Shown here: one piece after another, positions 10,497 through 23,068 of the stretch | Position numbering within the stretch: the stretch's first letter is position 1 | Layout of the letters: every line of letters begins with the position of its first letter | NCBI GenBank assembly: GCA_022661535.1 | Contig: JAKULF010000010.1 | Coordinates: 2,728,001-2,792,000 of the forward strand | DNA: 64,000 nt | DNA from: Eutypa lata | Taxonomy: Eukaryota; Ascomycota; Sordariomycetes; Xylariales; Diatrypaceae | Reading direction: 5' to 3' | Notes under the pieces: generated by a model | Databases searched by the model: none | Seen by the model: only the letters and a program-made list of their open reading frames with translations | What the model was told of the DNA's origin: nothing | Translations under genes and position numbers: made by a program

Positions 10497-13400
10497 CTTG
10501 TGAGAGGAATCAGGTGGCAGTGACAAAGTAGACAAGGCCTTGTTGCGGGTTGTAAGACAGCCAAGGAAGAATAGCTTGGAATGGAAAGCTATGGGGTATC
10601 ATGCGAACCACGAAAGGAGTGGGTAAGTAGGGCTACCGGGAAGGCATGAGACAAAGTGACTGAATACCCACCATACCTATAGCAGGGGTAACGAGAAGCT
10701 TTATAGCTTTACACTTGCCTGGCTTCGGAGGTTAACATTTAGCATATCACTCCGTTCGGGCCGGGTTCATTCTGTGTTGGAGTAGTTAAATCTCAATATT
10801 CCGCGTCGTTGGGCCCCTGGGCTTCCCCGGAAAGAGTATCACCGAGGGCGTCAGCGCCACAAGTCTAAACTAGCTTACCCAACGAGAACCATGAGTGAAG
10901 ATCTCCGAGAGGGTGAACAAGCGGCCCTTGTGCCTGGAATGGGAGACGCGTTCCTGTCACCTGGGCGGAACGTTTTTTTTAGTTGTTGGGGGGGACTACT
11001 AAAATGCTACCATATAACATCGCCGCAAGTTGATTGGTGCGCTGACCCTCATTTGACTACGCAAGTGTGCATGGGACTATATCGAGCCGACATATTGTGG
11101 CTAGACGAACCACGTCCCCGTATACGACTTTTAAGTAGGTATAGAACGGTGTGACTCGCAGTAGTTGCCAAAGTTCGGTCCTCCCTGTTGCCATGCTGCC
11201 CGCGCCGCCGCTTGGATCGGCGGTTAAGAGTGGGGTACGTCATTGATCCGGGGAGCGAATGGCGATCCTGAAGTTGTGTTATCACTCGATCTGCGCTAGT
11301 TCCTGAGCCGTGGCTGCCGTGATATTTACCATTATTGGAAAGGAGCTGAATATCGTAGAGGCGCCTGTTGGGTGATCAGAAGGCCTTTGTTGTTCCAGAC
11401 TTGCAGAATTATGTACATACGAATAACAAGGTAGGATGTAAACCTTGAAGCGTATTGTATTGTACATATCTAGATATGGGGAGAGATGCGACCTACCGGC
11501 CCTACCTTCAGCCCTCTCAACCGCTTGCGCGACGTAATAGTGGAGTTAGTACTCTAGTATCGTTAGTATCACCCTGTCCCCCAAGACTGCGTGGAATTAC
11601 GAAGAGAGTCAGTCTAGATTAGGTCTAGGAAACATCAAATAGTGTAGGTAGACGACATAGTCCATGATCAAATGGGGTAATGCATACCCCAAAAGAACTA
11701 AGGCACGTGAGGTTCACTACATGATATAGCATCGCATACAATGTCCATATCCGTCCTTCGCCCGATGACAGGTAGCTCATTAAAGTATACGGAGAAAATA
11801 CCACCACCTTTTAGACTTCATTAGTTAACGTTGGTAAGTATACCAGAAAGAAGCTATGTGTTTGGCTTCATAAGGTATATACAATACTTAAGGTGCTTTA
11901 GCTGATGTCGCGCTCGTGTCTCTCCTTTAAAGCTTGTTTACGTAGTATTCGCATATTTCAGCGAGTTGATCAGCTTAACATGCAACACGCAATGATACTG
12001 TGACGTCAACTCTTATATCGTGCATTTCATTGACACCCTGAAGTCCATTTAACGGAATTCATGCGAATTGAACCCTTGGCAGCGCGATGCGGTAGTGCGG
12101 AGGGAGTGGGGGCCATGCCTGCGTACCTACATCGTATAAGCAGTTGAAGTATTGATGTCGTCCAATCCCGAAATGGGTTATGCAGGTCCTAACATTAATT
12201 TTCAAGCTGTGATACCTGTGTAACACCAACTTCAAGTTTTTCCTCTTTATCATCCTGAAGAGGAAAGTGGTCGCACAGGTAAGCAGCCATTCACGGGGAA
12301 TTTCGACGCCATCTTACATACATGAAGAATTGCTGTGCAATAGCGTACAATCGGACAAACCGGCATGCAGCATTTCGTATATGTTGTGCTATGTCGATCT
12401 CCCTATGCCGGTATAATTCCGGCCTACGTACGTAAGATTCATCCCCAACGTCGCATTCAGCCAACATATATAGTGCATTGCTAATATGTACGTATGTGTG
12501 TAATTGGGGAGAAAAGGATCCACCAAATCTTGATATTCTTCTGAAGATCTTTGGTAGCCTAACGAAACGATAGCCGTCTTGAGCGTAGCTTCGGAGTAGA
12601 AGCATTCTTTTGTTCTTAGAATCTATACCAAGATTCGACTAACGACCTCCGCCGTGGAGTATCGTGGGCTGGCGGCGCAACGCAGTTATCACCTCTGCCG
12701 AGATGGGGCACGATAGAGTCCGTCTCGCTTAGGCCCCCAACGCTTTTATCTAGTTAACTGTCTATGAAGTAGTAACTTGAGGGTGCTGGCTTGGCTCACC
12801 GTTACCTACAATTATCTCCCTAGTCAATTGACTCCGTGGGAAAGAAAGAAAAATTATCATGCCAGCATGAGTCTAATTTCAAACCAATCGCAAAACATTG
12901 TTGCTCGACTTAACCTTTCACCGGGTTCCTGCATAGAAACTCTACAAGATCGGAACACACATACGAAGTAACTACAGTAGGTATTTCATGAGCCTCTTCC
13001 CCGCTCCCCCTCTTTTTCATAATAAAGTTATCCTTAACTATATGTACTACTGTTAATTCCGTGCATGGGGTGCGGGCTCTATATCCATCAACCTTGTCGT
13101 TATATGTGCAACGTGCCGATGACCTGGATTAGGCATTAACCCCGCAGAGAATGGAATATAGTAACCATGTTTGTCTACGAATACGTCTCTAAACCGGCTC
13201 GACTTAGCTGTGTAGTTAGCTAATACTACTACATGATAGCTAATTTGAAAAGAAACTTGGCGGCTAGGTTTATACTAAGGAGAAGACGGTGCAGGCACGT
13301 GCACTCGGCGAAGTCTAAATAGACAATCAAAATCTCATGATCCTAGTCACCATGCGTGCGGGTTGGGATCTGCATAGGAAAGTCCTCCCACTCCTGACCC

Positions 13401-13836
13401 TGTCCCATGCCTCTCTACAGTGCACTGCCTATGCGAAAAAGGAGAGAAGCCTCGAAAGAACTTGACTTAGCCGCTCCGGGAAACCGATCACTGTATTCCA
13501 AGATCTGTCGATGTGACCCCAGATAGACTCGCGTATGGTACCGAGCCCAATCTCTCCATAGCGGCCTTGCCCCTTGTCTATCCGGTGGTCCTCTGCAAAG
13601 CGGGTGACTACGGCGGCGGAACCGCATCCCACATTTTTCTGGGCATTGCTCCCGTATGCTCTTATCATTTATCTATGCATAATTAAGATCCCCTGAATAG
13701 CATGTGATCGGTCTTGGTGTTATTGAGGCGTTTATATAAGTGTCAACGCGTGGCTTCACGCGTCCGTCTTTCTTTTTTTTTTTCTTCTTTTGGCCGCTCT
13801 TCGTCGCCATACGTAATCGTAATTTTACATAGAAAC
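10497..13836. other. 3.3 kb gene-poor spacer between divergent lipase and beta-glucosidase genes
   Basis: Only short ORFs (up to about 104 codons) with no recognisable similarity occur. The lipase promoter must lie at the left end and the GH3 promoter at the right. Much of 11.5-13.4 kb is AT-leaning with no repeat unit that I can recognise, possibly decayed sequence. Confidence 0.5.
13732..13740 (+). promoter_or_regulatory. TATA box of the beta-glucosidase gene
   Basis: TATATAAG lies about 100 bp upstream of the ATG at 13837, a plausible distance for a short-leader fungal gene. A T-rich/CT-rich tract (about 13770-13795) follows it. Confidence 0.5.
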
Positions 13837-16749
13837 ATGGACTGCTCTACGGGGGTCCGTAGCCTTTCGTTACTACTCTTAGCGGGTGTCGCCTCCGCGT
13901 CCGTGATCTCTATCCGAGATCCCGTCCCCGAAGGATATGCTTCTCCGCCGTCCTACCCAGCGCCGTACGGCGGCTGGGCCGATGACTGGAGCGACAGCTA
14001 CGCCAAAGCCGTCGATCTGGTGTCGCAGATGACGTTGGCGGAGAAGACGAACATCACAGCCGGAACCGGGCAGTTTATGGGTGAGATAACAACAACCCCT
14101 TCTGAGAGATGATAAGAACGTCACTTGCTAACTTGAGATCAGGGTATGAGAACTCGCTTGCGCGGAAGATTGCTACTTATAAGTACCTAGTCACTAACAT
14201 ATTTTTATCACAGGCGATGTGTTGGAAATACCGGCAGTGCTCTCCGAGTAGGCTTTCCCCAGCTATGTTTACAGGATGGACCCCTGGGTATCAGGGCAAC
14301 GGATAATAATACCGCGTTCCCCGCGGGTATTACCACCGGCGCAACATGGAATAAGGACCTTATGTACGAGAGGGGAGTGGCGATAGGCCAGGAGTTCAAG
14401 GGCAAGGGCGCCAACTTCTATCTAGGACCATCCGTGGGCTCATTAGGACGAAAGCCAAGAGGAGGGCGAAACTGGGAAGGGTTTGGCTCGGATCCCGTTC
14501 TTCAAGCCATCGCTGGTTCCCAGACTATTCGAGGCGTCCAGGACCAAGGAGTCATCGCAACGATAAAGCACCTAATCGGGAATGAACAAGAGATGTATCG
14601 CATGTACAACCCCTTCCAAAAAGCGTACAGCTCGAATATCGGTAATTTCTAATCATTCCACAATATTATAGAACTGAGATTAACTAACCATGGCATAGAT
14701 GACCGAACAATGCACGAGCTATACCTTTGGCCCTTTGCTGAAGGTGTTCGCGCCGGTGTGGGGGCCGCGATGACTTCGTACAATGATGTACGTTTCACCA
14801 CAGCATCTCCAACTCTTTTTTAATGACACAGGCTAACCTTTTTGTAGGTTAACGGATCGTCCGCATCCCAGAACAGCCACATCATCAACGGCCTCCTAAA
14901 AGAGGAGCTAGGATTCCAGGGCCTCGTCATGACCGACTGGCTCTCCCAGCTCTCCGGCGTTGGGTCCGCCCTCTCTGGTCTCGACATGTCGATGCCAGGT
15001 GACACAGTCGCCAACCAGATACCGCTCACAGGAAACAGCCATTGGATGTACGAGCTCACGCGGTCTGTGCTCAACGGATCCGTCCCCGTCGACCGGCTGA
15101 ACGACATGGCGACGCGCATCGTCGCCGCCTGGTACCAGCTCGGCCAGGACGAGGGCTACCCGGAGCCGAACTTCTCGGCCAACACGGCCGACGCCGTAGG
15201 GCCCTTGTATCCGGGCGCCGTGGTGTCGCCTTCGGGCGTCGTCAACGAGTTCGTCAACGTCCAGGGCGACCACGCCCAGGTCGCGAAGCAGGTTGCGCAG
15301 GAGGCCATCACGCTGCTGAAGAACAACGGCAGCTTCCTCCCGCTGTCGTCCGCAACCCCGCTCGTCAGCGTCTTCGGCACCGACGCCCGCGCCGACCCCA
15401 AGGGCATCAACTCGTGCACGGACAAGAGCTGCAACCGCGGGACGCTCGGCATGGGTTGGGGATCGGGAAGCGCCAACTACCCGTACCTGGACGACCCGAT
15501 CTCGTCGCTGCGGCGGAAGGTGCAGAACGTGACGTTCTACGAGACCGACTCGTTCCCGAACAACGTGCCTGCCCCAGCCGAGGACGACGTCGCCATCGTG
15601 TTCCTCAGCTCCGACGCCGGCGAGAACAGCTACACGGTGGAGAACAACCACGGCGACCGCGACGACGACGGGCTCTCTGCCTGGCACAACGGCGACAAGC
15701 TGGTGCAGGACGCGGCAGCGGCCTTCAGCAACGTCGTCGTCGTCATTCACACCGTCGGCCCCCTCGTCCTCGAGCCGTGGATCGACCTCCCCTCCGTCAA
15801 GGCCGTGCTCGTGGCGCACCTGCCCGGCCAAGAAGCCGGCGACTCGCTGACGGAGATCCTCCTAGGCGAGACCTCGCCAAGCGGGCACCTGCCGTACAGC
15901 ATCCCGCGGTCCGAGGACGACTACCCCGACAGCACCGATCTGGTGTCCACACCCACGCTCAGCCAGATCCAGGATACCTTCACGGAGGGTCTATACATCG
16001 ACTATCGGCACCTGAACCAAGCGAACAAGCCGGCGCGCTTCGCCTTCGGCCACGGCCTCAGCTACACGACCTTCGAGCTAAGCAACGCGAGCATAGCGCG
16101 CGTGACGGAGCTCTCGACGTCCGAGCCGCCGGTGCCGTCCCCCAAGCCCGCCTCCCCCATCGCCGACATGGACACCGCCATCCCGGCCGCCTCCGAGGCC
16201 TACGAACCCGACGGCTTCGACCGCATCTGGCGCTACCTGTACTCGTGGCTGTCGGACGGGGACGCCGACAAGGCGCGCGCGATCGGCGAGAGCGGCGAGG
16301 CCACGTACCCGTACCCGGAGGGGTACAGCGCCGTGCAGAAGACGACGCTGCCGCCGGCGGGAGGCGCCAACGGCGGCAACGCCGCGCTGTTCGACGTCGC
16401 GTACGCGGTGAGCGTCACGGTGACGAACGCGGGCGAGGCGCACGCGGGCAAGGCGGTCGCGCAGGCGTACGTGCAGTTCCCCGACGACAACGCCGGGTAC
16501 GACACGCCGGTCATTCAGCTGCGGGACTTCGCGAAGACGACGGAGCTGGGCCCGGGCGAGAGCCAGGTCGTGGAGTTGGCGCTCACGCGCAAGGATGTCA
16601 GTGTGTGGGACGTGGAGCGCCAGAACTGGGTCGTCCCGAGCCTGGAGGGGAGGTATAGGGTTTGGGTTGGGCAGGCGAGCGATGATCTAGCTGTCGTCTG
16701 TTACTCGGATACCCTGGAGTGCGAGACTGGCGTTGAGAGCCCTGTTTGA
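13837..16749 (+). CDS. Secreted GH3 beta-glucosidase
   Basis: Glycoside hydrolase family 3 enzyme releasing terminal beta-glucose, likely from cellobiose during plant-biomass degradation. Exons are 13837-14080, the single base 14143, 14214-14641, 14699-14787 and 14848-16749, giving 887 residues. A signal peptide ([12 protein letters not shown] core) is present. [26 protein letters not shown] and the catalytic nucleophile in VMTDW (Asp about 284) are all in place. The GLDMSMPG and GMGWGSG motifs follow, then a C-terminal fibronectin-III-like domain. The first intron region is anomalous: splicing 14081-14213 as one intron shifts the frame, and only removal of two introns around one G restores FMGRCVGN (see separate feature). 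The final exon is far more GC-rich than the 5' exons. Confidence 0.93.
14081..14213 (+). other. Two abutting introns separated by a one-nucleotide exon (stwintron-like)
   Basis: Intron A is 14081-14142 (gtgagat..ctaac..atcag, 62 nt) and intron B is 14144-14213 (gtatgag..ctaac..cacag, 70 nt), with one G between them. Each has its own donor, branch site and acceptor. A single 133-nt intron gives an early stop. A 40-nt exon (14143-14182) is also in frame but requires a 31-nt second intron and inserts 13 residues inside a conserved segment, so it is less likely. Confidence 0.7.
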
Positions 16750-17441
16750 TTGCAAGAAAAGGGCTGAGGTGTTGTTTTTAGTTGTTCTTATCGATGGGTA
16801 GATTATATTACCTTGTAGGCTTAAAGTACTATTTAACTAGTTAGTAATGAGTATAGTCGTAATGTAACGTATGACAGATCAAATTATTTGGTTCTTGAGT
16901 TTGTTGAAATTCGTGCTTGCTGAACTGCTCTATCCTAGGTGGGCTTAAAAGTCTTGGAGCCGTAGCGGACTTTCTGCTGCCATAGATAGATATGCTTCAA
17001 ATATGCATCAATCCTGTAACAGGAGGACCACGGTGATCCATAGTAGTATTACACGCAGTTGCGATACACAGCGGCAGCCAAAGACCTCGAGGCAAAAGGC
17101 CACCGGTATAGATAATGGAAAGACTAGCCAACAGCGAAAATCTCATGAGCTAAATGATCTTGGAAGATATCCCAATTGCGAGCCCTGTAGACATAAAAGA
17201 ATAAACAAGCAATATCTGCATGAGGGTTATTGAGTAGGATATTGTATTCTCCCGGGACATAGGCGATCCGACAGATGGAATATATATGTCATCCTAGTCG
17301 AGATGGAGCTTATTCCTGCATTTTTACAACGGTGTATATAGTCTGATATAGTACACGTCATCATCATCATCAACCTCATCTTCGTACAAGCAGAGGCCCA
17401 TCCTCAAACTTCCGTACCGATTTATTTTTTTATTCCGCTTC
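16750..17441. other. Convergent 3' spacer
   Basis: Lies between the stop codons of the beta-glucosidase and the mitochondrial ribosomal protein gene. Apart from a short CATCATCATCAT run near 17360 nothing is recognisable. Confidence 0.5.
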
Positions 17442-17974
17442 TTACATCGACAAGACGGATCGCTTCTTCTCTCTCCGTCTCTGCAGTGTCCTGCGTCCGT
17501 TCCGCGTCCGTATTCTGCTTAAGAACCCGTGTCTCCTCTTGCGAACCAGTCGGCTGGTCCGCGCCATAGTCGGTCTCGGTCCGCAGCGTATCTGCACGCC
17601 CGCGAAGGCCGGGTGGGCGGTGATGGCCGTCTTTGGTACCAGGTCTAGGATCTCCGGGCTGATAGCGCCTGAAGTGCTACTGGGAACGGGGGCGATTTGA
17701 GAGAGTGCGTTGTTGTTCGCTGAGCGGAAGACCGTGCTGCGTGTTGTCGTTGGGAGGATAGAAGGTCGTAGCTGAGGAAATGATGAGAATGCCCTGCGAC
17801 TAAACGTTAGTCGAAACTTTTGAGATTCTTTATAGTAGGAGGTATATCACCATACCGTTTTGAGGCAAGAGCTCGGGAGCTGGAGGCTATCGTCATGACA
17901 TTGCTGCCGGTACTGAATTGAGCCCTCGAAAGAACTGTTCGCGCAGCCGAGGTCGCCAGACTGAATGGCCGCAT
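17442..17974 (-). CDS. mrpl34: Mitochondrial large-subunit ribosomal protein bL34m
   Basis: Structural protein of the mitochondrial 54S ribosomal subunit, imported into the matrix. Exons are 17974-17856 and 17799-17442 (intron 17800-17855), giving 158 residues. The first exon encodes an Arg/Ser-rich amphipathic presequence beginning MRPFSLATSAARTVL. The C terminus carries the bL34 signature KRRHGFLSRIRTRNGRRTL followed by a basic RRREKKRS tail. The start at 17974 was preferred over an in-frame upstream start at 18025 because it places the targeting helix at the N terminus. The gene is easy to miss: its conserved half contains few Met codons and so forms no ATG-started ORF of note. It diverges from the CAF-1 gene. 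Confidence 0.9.
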
Positions 17975-19937
17975 AGTGACCTCGTCCTTCCTACCGAGGC
18001 TGTTTTTTTTATAATTAATAATCAACTACCGTCCTCCAATAAGTGCCCCTTCGATAGGCACAAGATGCGTTTCTCTTCAACCTGTCTTTAGACCTCACGA
18101 GCTTTAGATGTCGACATTTCAAGCAGATGCCACTCTCAATTGAAAGCGACATCCATATAAAATTCCAGCCGGGCCCAGTCGGACACCAGGTGGCAGTTAA
18201 AGCCCCGGCAGCTGTTACACAGTTTATGATGACAAATATTATTCGCACTGTGCGACGACGACGTGTGTTGACTTTGAGGACTTGATAACTAAACATTCTA
18301 CGATCAATAACTATATAACTAGCTACATACGTTGATAAAGTGTTGCAAGACAGAGGAAGACGGAGATAAGCCAAACATTATCTGGAAACTCTTGGGACAA
18401 GATGCTTCGGGATGTAATGTAGGAGATACACCAGACATACCGGCTTATGCAAACACAGACTATCTACATGTCTACATCTATGCGTTCATGCTACCATCAC
18501 ATCTGTCAGAATTATCCAGGTCCCCTAGGAATTCTTGCAGGCTGAATATCTATTCATCTAAACGCTAGTCATAGTCAAGACACTGGACTGATACTCCACC
18601 GAAGTTCATTAGCCACAAGTGCCTACATAGCTCGTAGATGTCTTGGCAAACATTGTAAAGTTATCTCACTAAATTGACAAGCATGCAAGAGCACTCAAAA
18701 TAGTTACGTCGATCAAGACAACTACAGCATCGCAGAAACATTAGACCTATTCAAGGCGGCAGGCAGACATTGACGAATCTTCTTCATGACGCTGCTTCAA
18801 GGCACCGATCATAACGAAAAAAAGCTTTTAAAAGTTGGGACATCAAAAATTCCACGACCGACGACCCCGAAGGATAGTCGAAGAGAGTCAGCTCCGCGCT
18901 GTGCAATGCAGGCTTTCTCCCCTCCTATTCCGTGTGCTTGAGCTTGGAATAGACTCGCAAGGTAAGTATGAAGAAGAAAGGAAAAAGAACAACCAGATTG
19001 TGGGAAGAGGACCAGCTATTTATACCTAGAAGGCGGTGTGGACGGTGTCGCAAATCAGCCGGCGGCAGAAAAATAGATCCACATTAGGTAATTATTGCGA
19101 AACATCCCACCAATCATTTCAGTGATTTTATTGGTACATTATCTGATTGGTGGTAGACCAGAACACAGTGGGTCCCGTACATAGCAATTTTTTAATTGGC
19201 CTTACAAACCCTCTAAGATTTAGTGATGCTTCAGGGCTTTCAGTGCCTGAGTTCCTACATACAGGCAGAAGGGTTTTATTTTATTTCCGCACTACTCAGC
19301 TCAACCATTATTAGCTAGGACTTCGGGTATCATTGTCACTCTGCAATGGCAGAAATGGTCACCTTAGGAGGTACCTACAGAGGCACATAGGTATGTATGT
19401 AGTATTCCACTTACATATTATGACAGCAAATTTCTGACTTATATGTCTTCATACCTAACTAGACAGGTAAGTACTTTGTATTATTGAAATTAATAGAACA
19501 TAAATTGTTAAGTTATGCTTAGGTCAGCAAGCTTATCTTTGCTTGTATCATGTGACATAAATCAATATCAATTAATTCATGGCCAGTGCATCTTAACGCC
19601 ACTTTGACGCGACCCACTTCCCACGCGCGTAGTTACGCGTTTAGTGCTAGTTAGTTAGGCATTTTGGTGGTTCCTTACTCTTACTTGGTGGTCTTAGGTA
19701 TGCGAACCGTGACCTTTGACCATATCGAGAGTTCAACATCCTAAAATGCCCTTTCATGCGTCATCAGAAAGGTAATTGTTGCTAGTTGTTCTTGTTGTTC
19801 ATCTCGTCCTCATTACAGTTCTAATCGCAAAATAAAATCGAATTAACTATACACGAAAGATTCTGTAACGTCTTCATCACATCTTCGCCTACGCCGCCGA
19901 AGAGCCCATTAGGTGCTCGGCCCGTCAAGTCGCACCA
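17975..19937. other. Divergent spacer between mrpl34 and the CAF-1 gene
   Basis: About 2 kb with no supported gene. The 119-codon ORF on the minus strand at 18015-18374 has no recognisable domain and overlaps the mrpl34 promoter. The rest is AT-leaning with scattered TAGGTA/TACCTA motifs. Confidence 0.5.
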
Positions 19938-21937
19938 ATGCCTTTGTTTTCGATTTCCCCTAATATCCAGGAGACAGAAGCTGCAGGCAGGAAAAGAATA
20001 GGCCACGGATATCCTGAGGAGAACCGCAACGACACCTCACAAGAAGCCCCTCCCTGTAAAGATATCTCATCTCAGGGCATTCCTACCATGTCCACCTCAG
20101 GCATTAACTGTCCTTCCCGTATGTATTTATTCCGCCCCTCTTCTTGCCTTCAACCTACAGAACTTCACTTCTAACACAACATGTGTTGCTAGATACATCA
20201 TCCATTCCACCTGTACCTACTATTACCCTGAACTCACCTCCAGGAAGTAGTCCTGGAGCCCTCACAGAAGCTGGATCTAGCACACCCACACGCAATTCAC
20301 CATCACCAGACATGACTTTAACCCAGACCTCTCCCTCCGCTCAGCCGAATCCACCGGCACCCTCGGCGATGCCACCCACTACAAACTCAAAGACGACCGC
20401 GGCTACGAAAGCCAAGCGGAAGACTGCAGAGGAGCTTGAGAAAGAGCGCGCCGAGAAGAAACAAAAGAAGGACGAAAGAGAAGCAGAAAAGGCTGAAAGG
20501 GCTCGTATCAATGCAGAGAAGGAAGCCGTCAAGAAGGCCAAGGCTGCCGAAAAGGCCAAACTTGAAGCTGAGAAGGAAGCGCTTCGTCGTAAGAAGGACG
20601 AGGAAGAACAGGCCGTTCTTAAAAAGAAAGAGAAACAACAAAACTTGATGGCTTCTTTTCTCAAGCGTGCCCCTGCAACGCCTGTGAAGAAGAGTGTTAA
20701 TCCTGAATCTTTCGAGATATCCGCAGAGAGCGTGAACCCAACGACCCATAAAGAGACAGAGTCCGAAGTCTGCGCATACGATCGACAGTTCAAGCCGTTT
20801 TTTGTCAAGCCTGGAGTCAAGCTTGCCCCGACTGCCTTCGAGATGGACGAAGAGGCTAGAGAAACCAAGTCGAGAATACTCGATGAGTTTGTGCAAAAAA
20901 AACGTGACGAGTTCAACCCACGACCATTTAACCCCATGGAGACGTTCCAGTTGAACGGCCTGCCCCACCCGAGGGGTATCATGCCTCGGTGTGTCAAGGA
21001 GGCAGTAGAGCAGGTATACGGAGACTCGTTAACGAATACGTTTGGCATGGCGCCGGTTAAGACTGAATCGCAGGAGGAAAAACTCTCCACGGTTCAGGAC
21101 AAGCTAAACGCTGTCCCTATGAAATATTTATCATTCTTTGAGGATGTTCGGCCCCCTTATTTTGGAACTATGACCACTAGGATGATCTGTAAAACACTAC
21201 GAAAGCTATGCGTCAACCCTACCCGAAGAACGGTGAATACTGTGAATTACGACTACGACTCGGAGGCAGAGTGGGTCGAAGAGGAAGGAGAGGACCTCGA
21301 TGACTGCGAGGATGATGAAGAAGACGATGTCGATGAGGAGTTGGAGGACTTCTTGGATGATTCCGAAGACGCCCTTGCAGCAAACCGCCCAGCTTTTATC
21401 GGGGAGCTACAACCAGCCAGCACCGGTCTCTGCTTCGAGAACCGTAAACGATTAGGCCCATCTACGACTTTATACAAGTACAAATTAGAAGTCTTACTTG
21501 GTATGTCATGCAAATTAACCTTCACACGATAGTTATATAGGCTAACCTGAGTCATAGATACCCTCGAGCACCATTCCGGAATCGACCCATTTAGCTCAAC
21601 GTATTGGGAACCTATGATGACAGTAGGAGAGGGTAGTGCAGCTACGGTAACCGGCTCTACACCCGGCACCATGCCCCCGCCCACTGCACCCACCACCGCA
21701 GCAAAATCAGTATCAATAAGCGATCACATACCTCGAGAACTCATAGAGGAGTTCAAGCGAGCCGTCGTCAGTGACGAGCTCCGCGAGCACACCAAGTCAA
21801 CCATCATTGACTTACTGGCGAAAAGATTCACTGCATGTACGAAGGGGCAACTAAGGGCCACACTTGACAGTGTGGCGGAACGCGCCCCAATCCCAGGTGG
21901 GAAGAAATCGGTGAAGCACTGGGTGCTGAAGTCATAA
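19938..21937 (+). CDS. RLF2: Chromatin assembly factor 1 large subunit (Cac1/p150)
   Basis: Large subunit of CAF-1, which deposits newly made H3-H4 behind replication forks through PCNA. Exons are 19938-20118, 20193-21500 and 21558-21937 (622 residues). The start MPLFSISPNIQE was chosen because splicing from it gives a continuous frame; a later start inside the intron would lose the conserved beginning. A long K/E/R-rich coiled coil (about residues 140-210) ends in a PIP-like box QNLMASFL. The acidic ED domain around YDYDSEAEWVEEE follows (about residues 410-465). A winged-helix domain (SDHIPRELIEEFKRAV.. to KHWVLK) closes the protein. All three landmarks are in family order, so identity is strong. 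Confidence 0.92.
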
Positions 21938-23068
21938 TTACCGAACTGCTTGTATCTATACTCAGGGAAAGGGGGAGCGAGGAGGCGTTATGGTGTTCAG
22001 GCGGAGAGAAGGTGTCACGGGTTGGGTTTCGGGGTGGGAGGGGACCGGGCCGGGTTCCTGTCATATCATTCATCTTTTGCTAAGTTAGTTGAGCGTTTGT
22101 AGGGGGAAAAAAGGTTCTGGCAACGGCTAGTCATTATCGTTGTTGTTCTATCCTGTGGTTACTGAGTAGCACGGACGGCATGGCGAACAAGATAGGGGCG
22201 GAGTTACTGTAGTATCTCATCTGCGACCACCGACACCCATCGAGGGTTTTTTTTTTTGGTAGGCTAGGTGAGAAACAGACCTGGTTCTTGATTGTATGGT
22301 CGTTGATCCCGTACATAGGAATATAATGACTCACGAAAGGTGGTTGTGGTTGTGCTCATGCTATATGTGCAGTATTTTATGCAAGTGCATATACGCTCTG
22401 ACACTATTTGGTAATTAAGAAGCCTAGGTTCCGCCAAGACTCAGACTGTCTAGTATTGTCATCAATATGCATATGAGATTAGGGCGGGAAGAGATCATTG
22501 GTACATCGAAATATTACAGAGTAGTAGTAAGGCAGACTTGAACAACAGCATAACCATCCAGCCCCGCATCCCTAAGACAGCAGGACGGGTAGCTCAACCG
22601 TGCCATATTGAATTATCATAGAGTAGAGTACGCAAATAAACCATACTTGAAATCAGGTGGGATCGCACTTGGAATAGGTACTATAAAAGGGGGGTGACGG
22701 TGTAGAAGCAATGTGTAAGAGTAAGAGAGGTGGGGAAAGGGGTCATGCATCATGTCACGGCACAGCAAAGCCAATCACTATAAACGGGGTTTAGTAAGGT
22801 GCACTTTAGAAGAATATGTACGAGGTCCAGTAATGGCGATGAGTTCTGGTCCTCACGCAATCTGCCCTTGTATCTCAATTGTCATTTCTTACGGTCATTT
22901 CTTAATGTGGTGGACGCCTTAGCTACACCTACTAGAGCAGTAGTCACGTCTCACATGAGGGTCTACGAAGTATCGTCGTGGAGGATTTGTTAAGAAAAAG
23001 CAGGTCCAAGACCTAGCAGCTACCAAGACACAGTCGTTGCCAAGGGTCTCTGAGTATGACTGCCACCA
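21938..23068. other. Convergent 3' spacer
   Basis: Separates the CAF-1 and methyltransferase stop codons. It has a T10-class homopolymer near 22250 and short unrelated ORFs. No gene or RNA is supported. Confidence 0.5.

Noticed and set aside
14143..14182. 40-nt exon in the beta-glucosidase
   Set aside because: In frame but forces a 31-nt intron and adds 13 residues inside a conserved motif; kept only as a less likely alternative.
14908..15831. 307-codon minus-strand ORF
   Set aside because: Antisense shadow of the same GC-rich exon.
15042..16658. 538-codon plus-strand ORF
   Set aside because: An Arg-rich alternative frame of the GC-rich last exon of the beta-glucosidase, with no recognisable domain.
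18015..18374. 119-codon minus-strand ORF
   Set aside because: No motif or splice support; it overlaps the mrpl34 upstream region.
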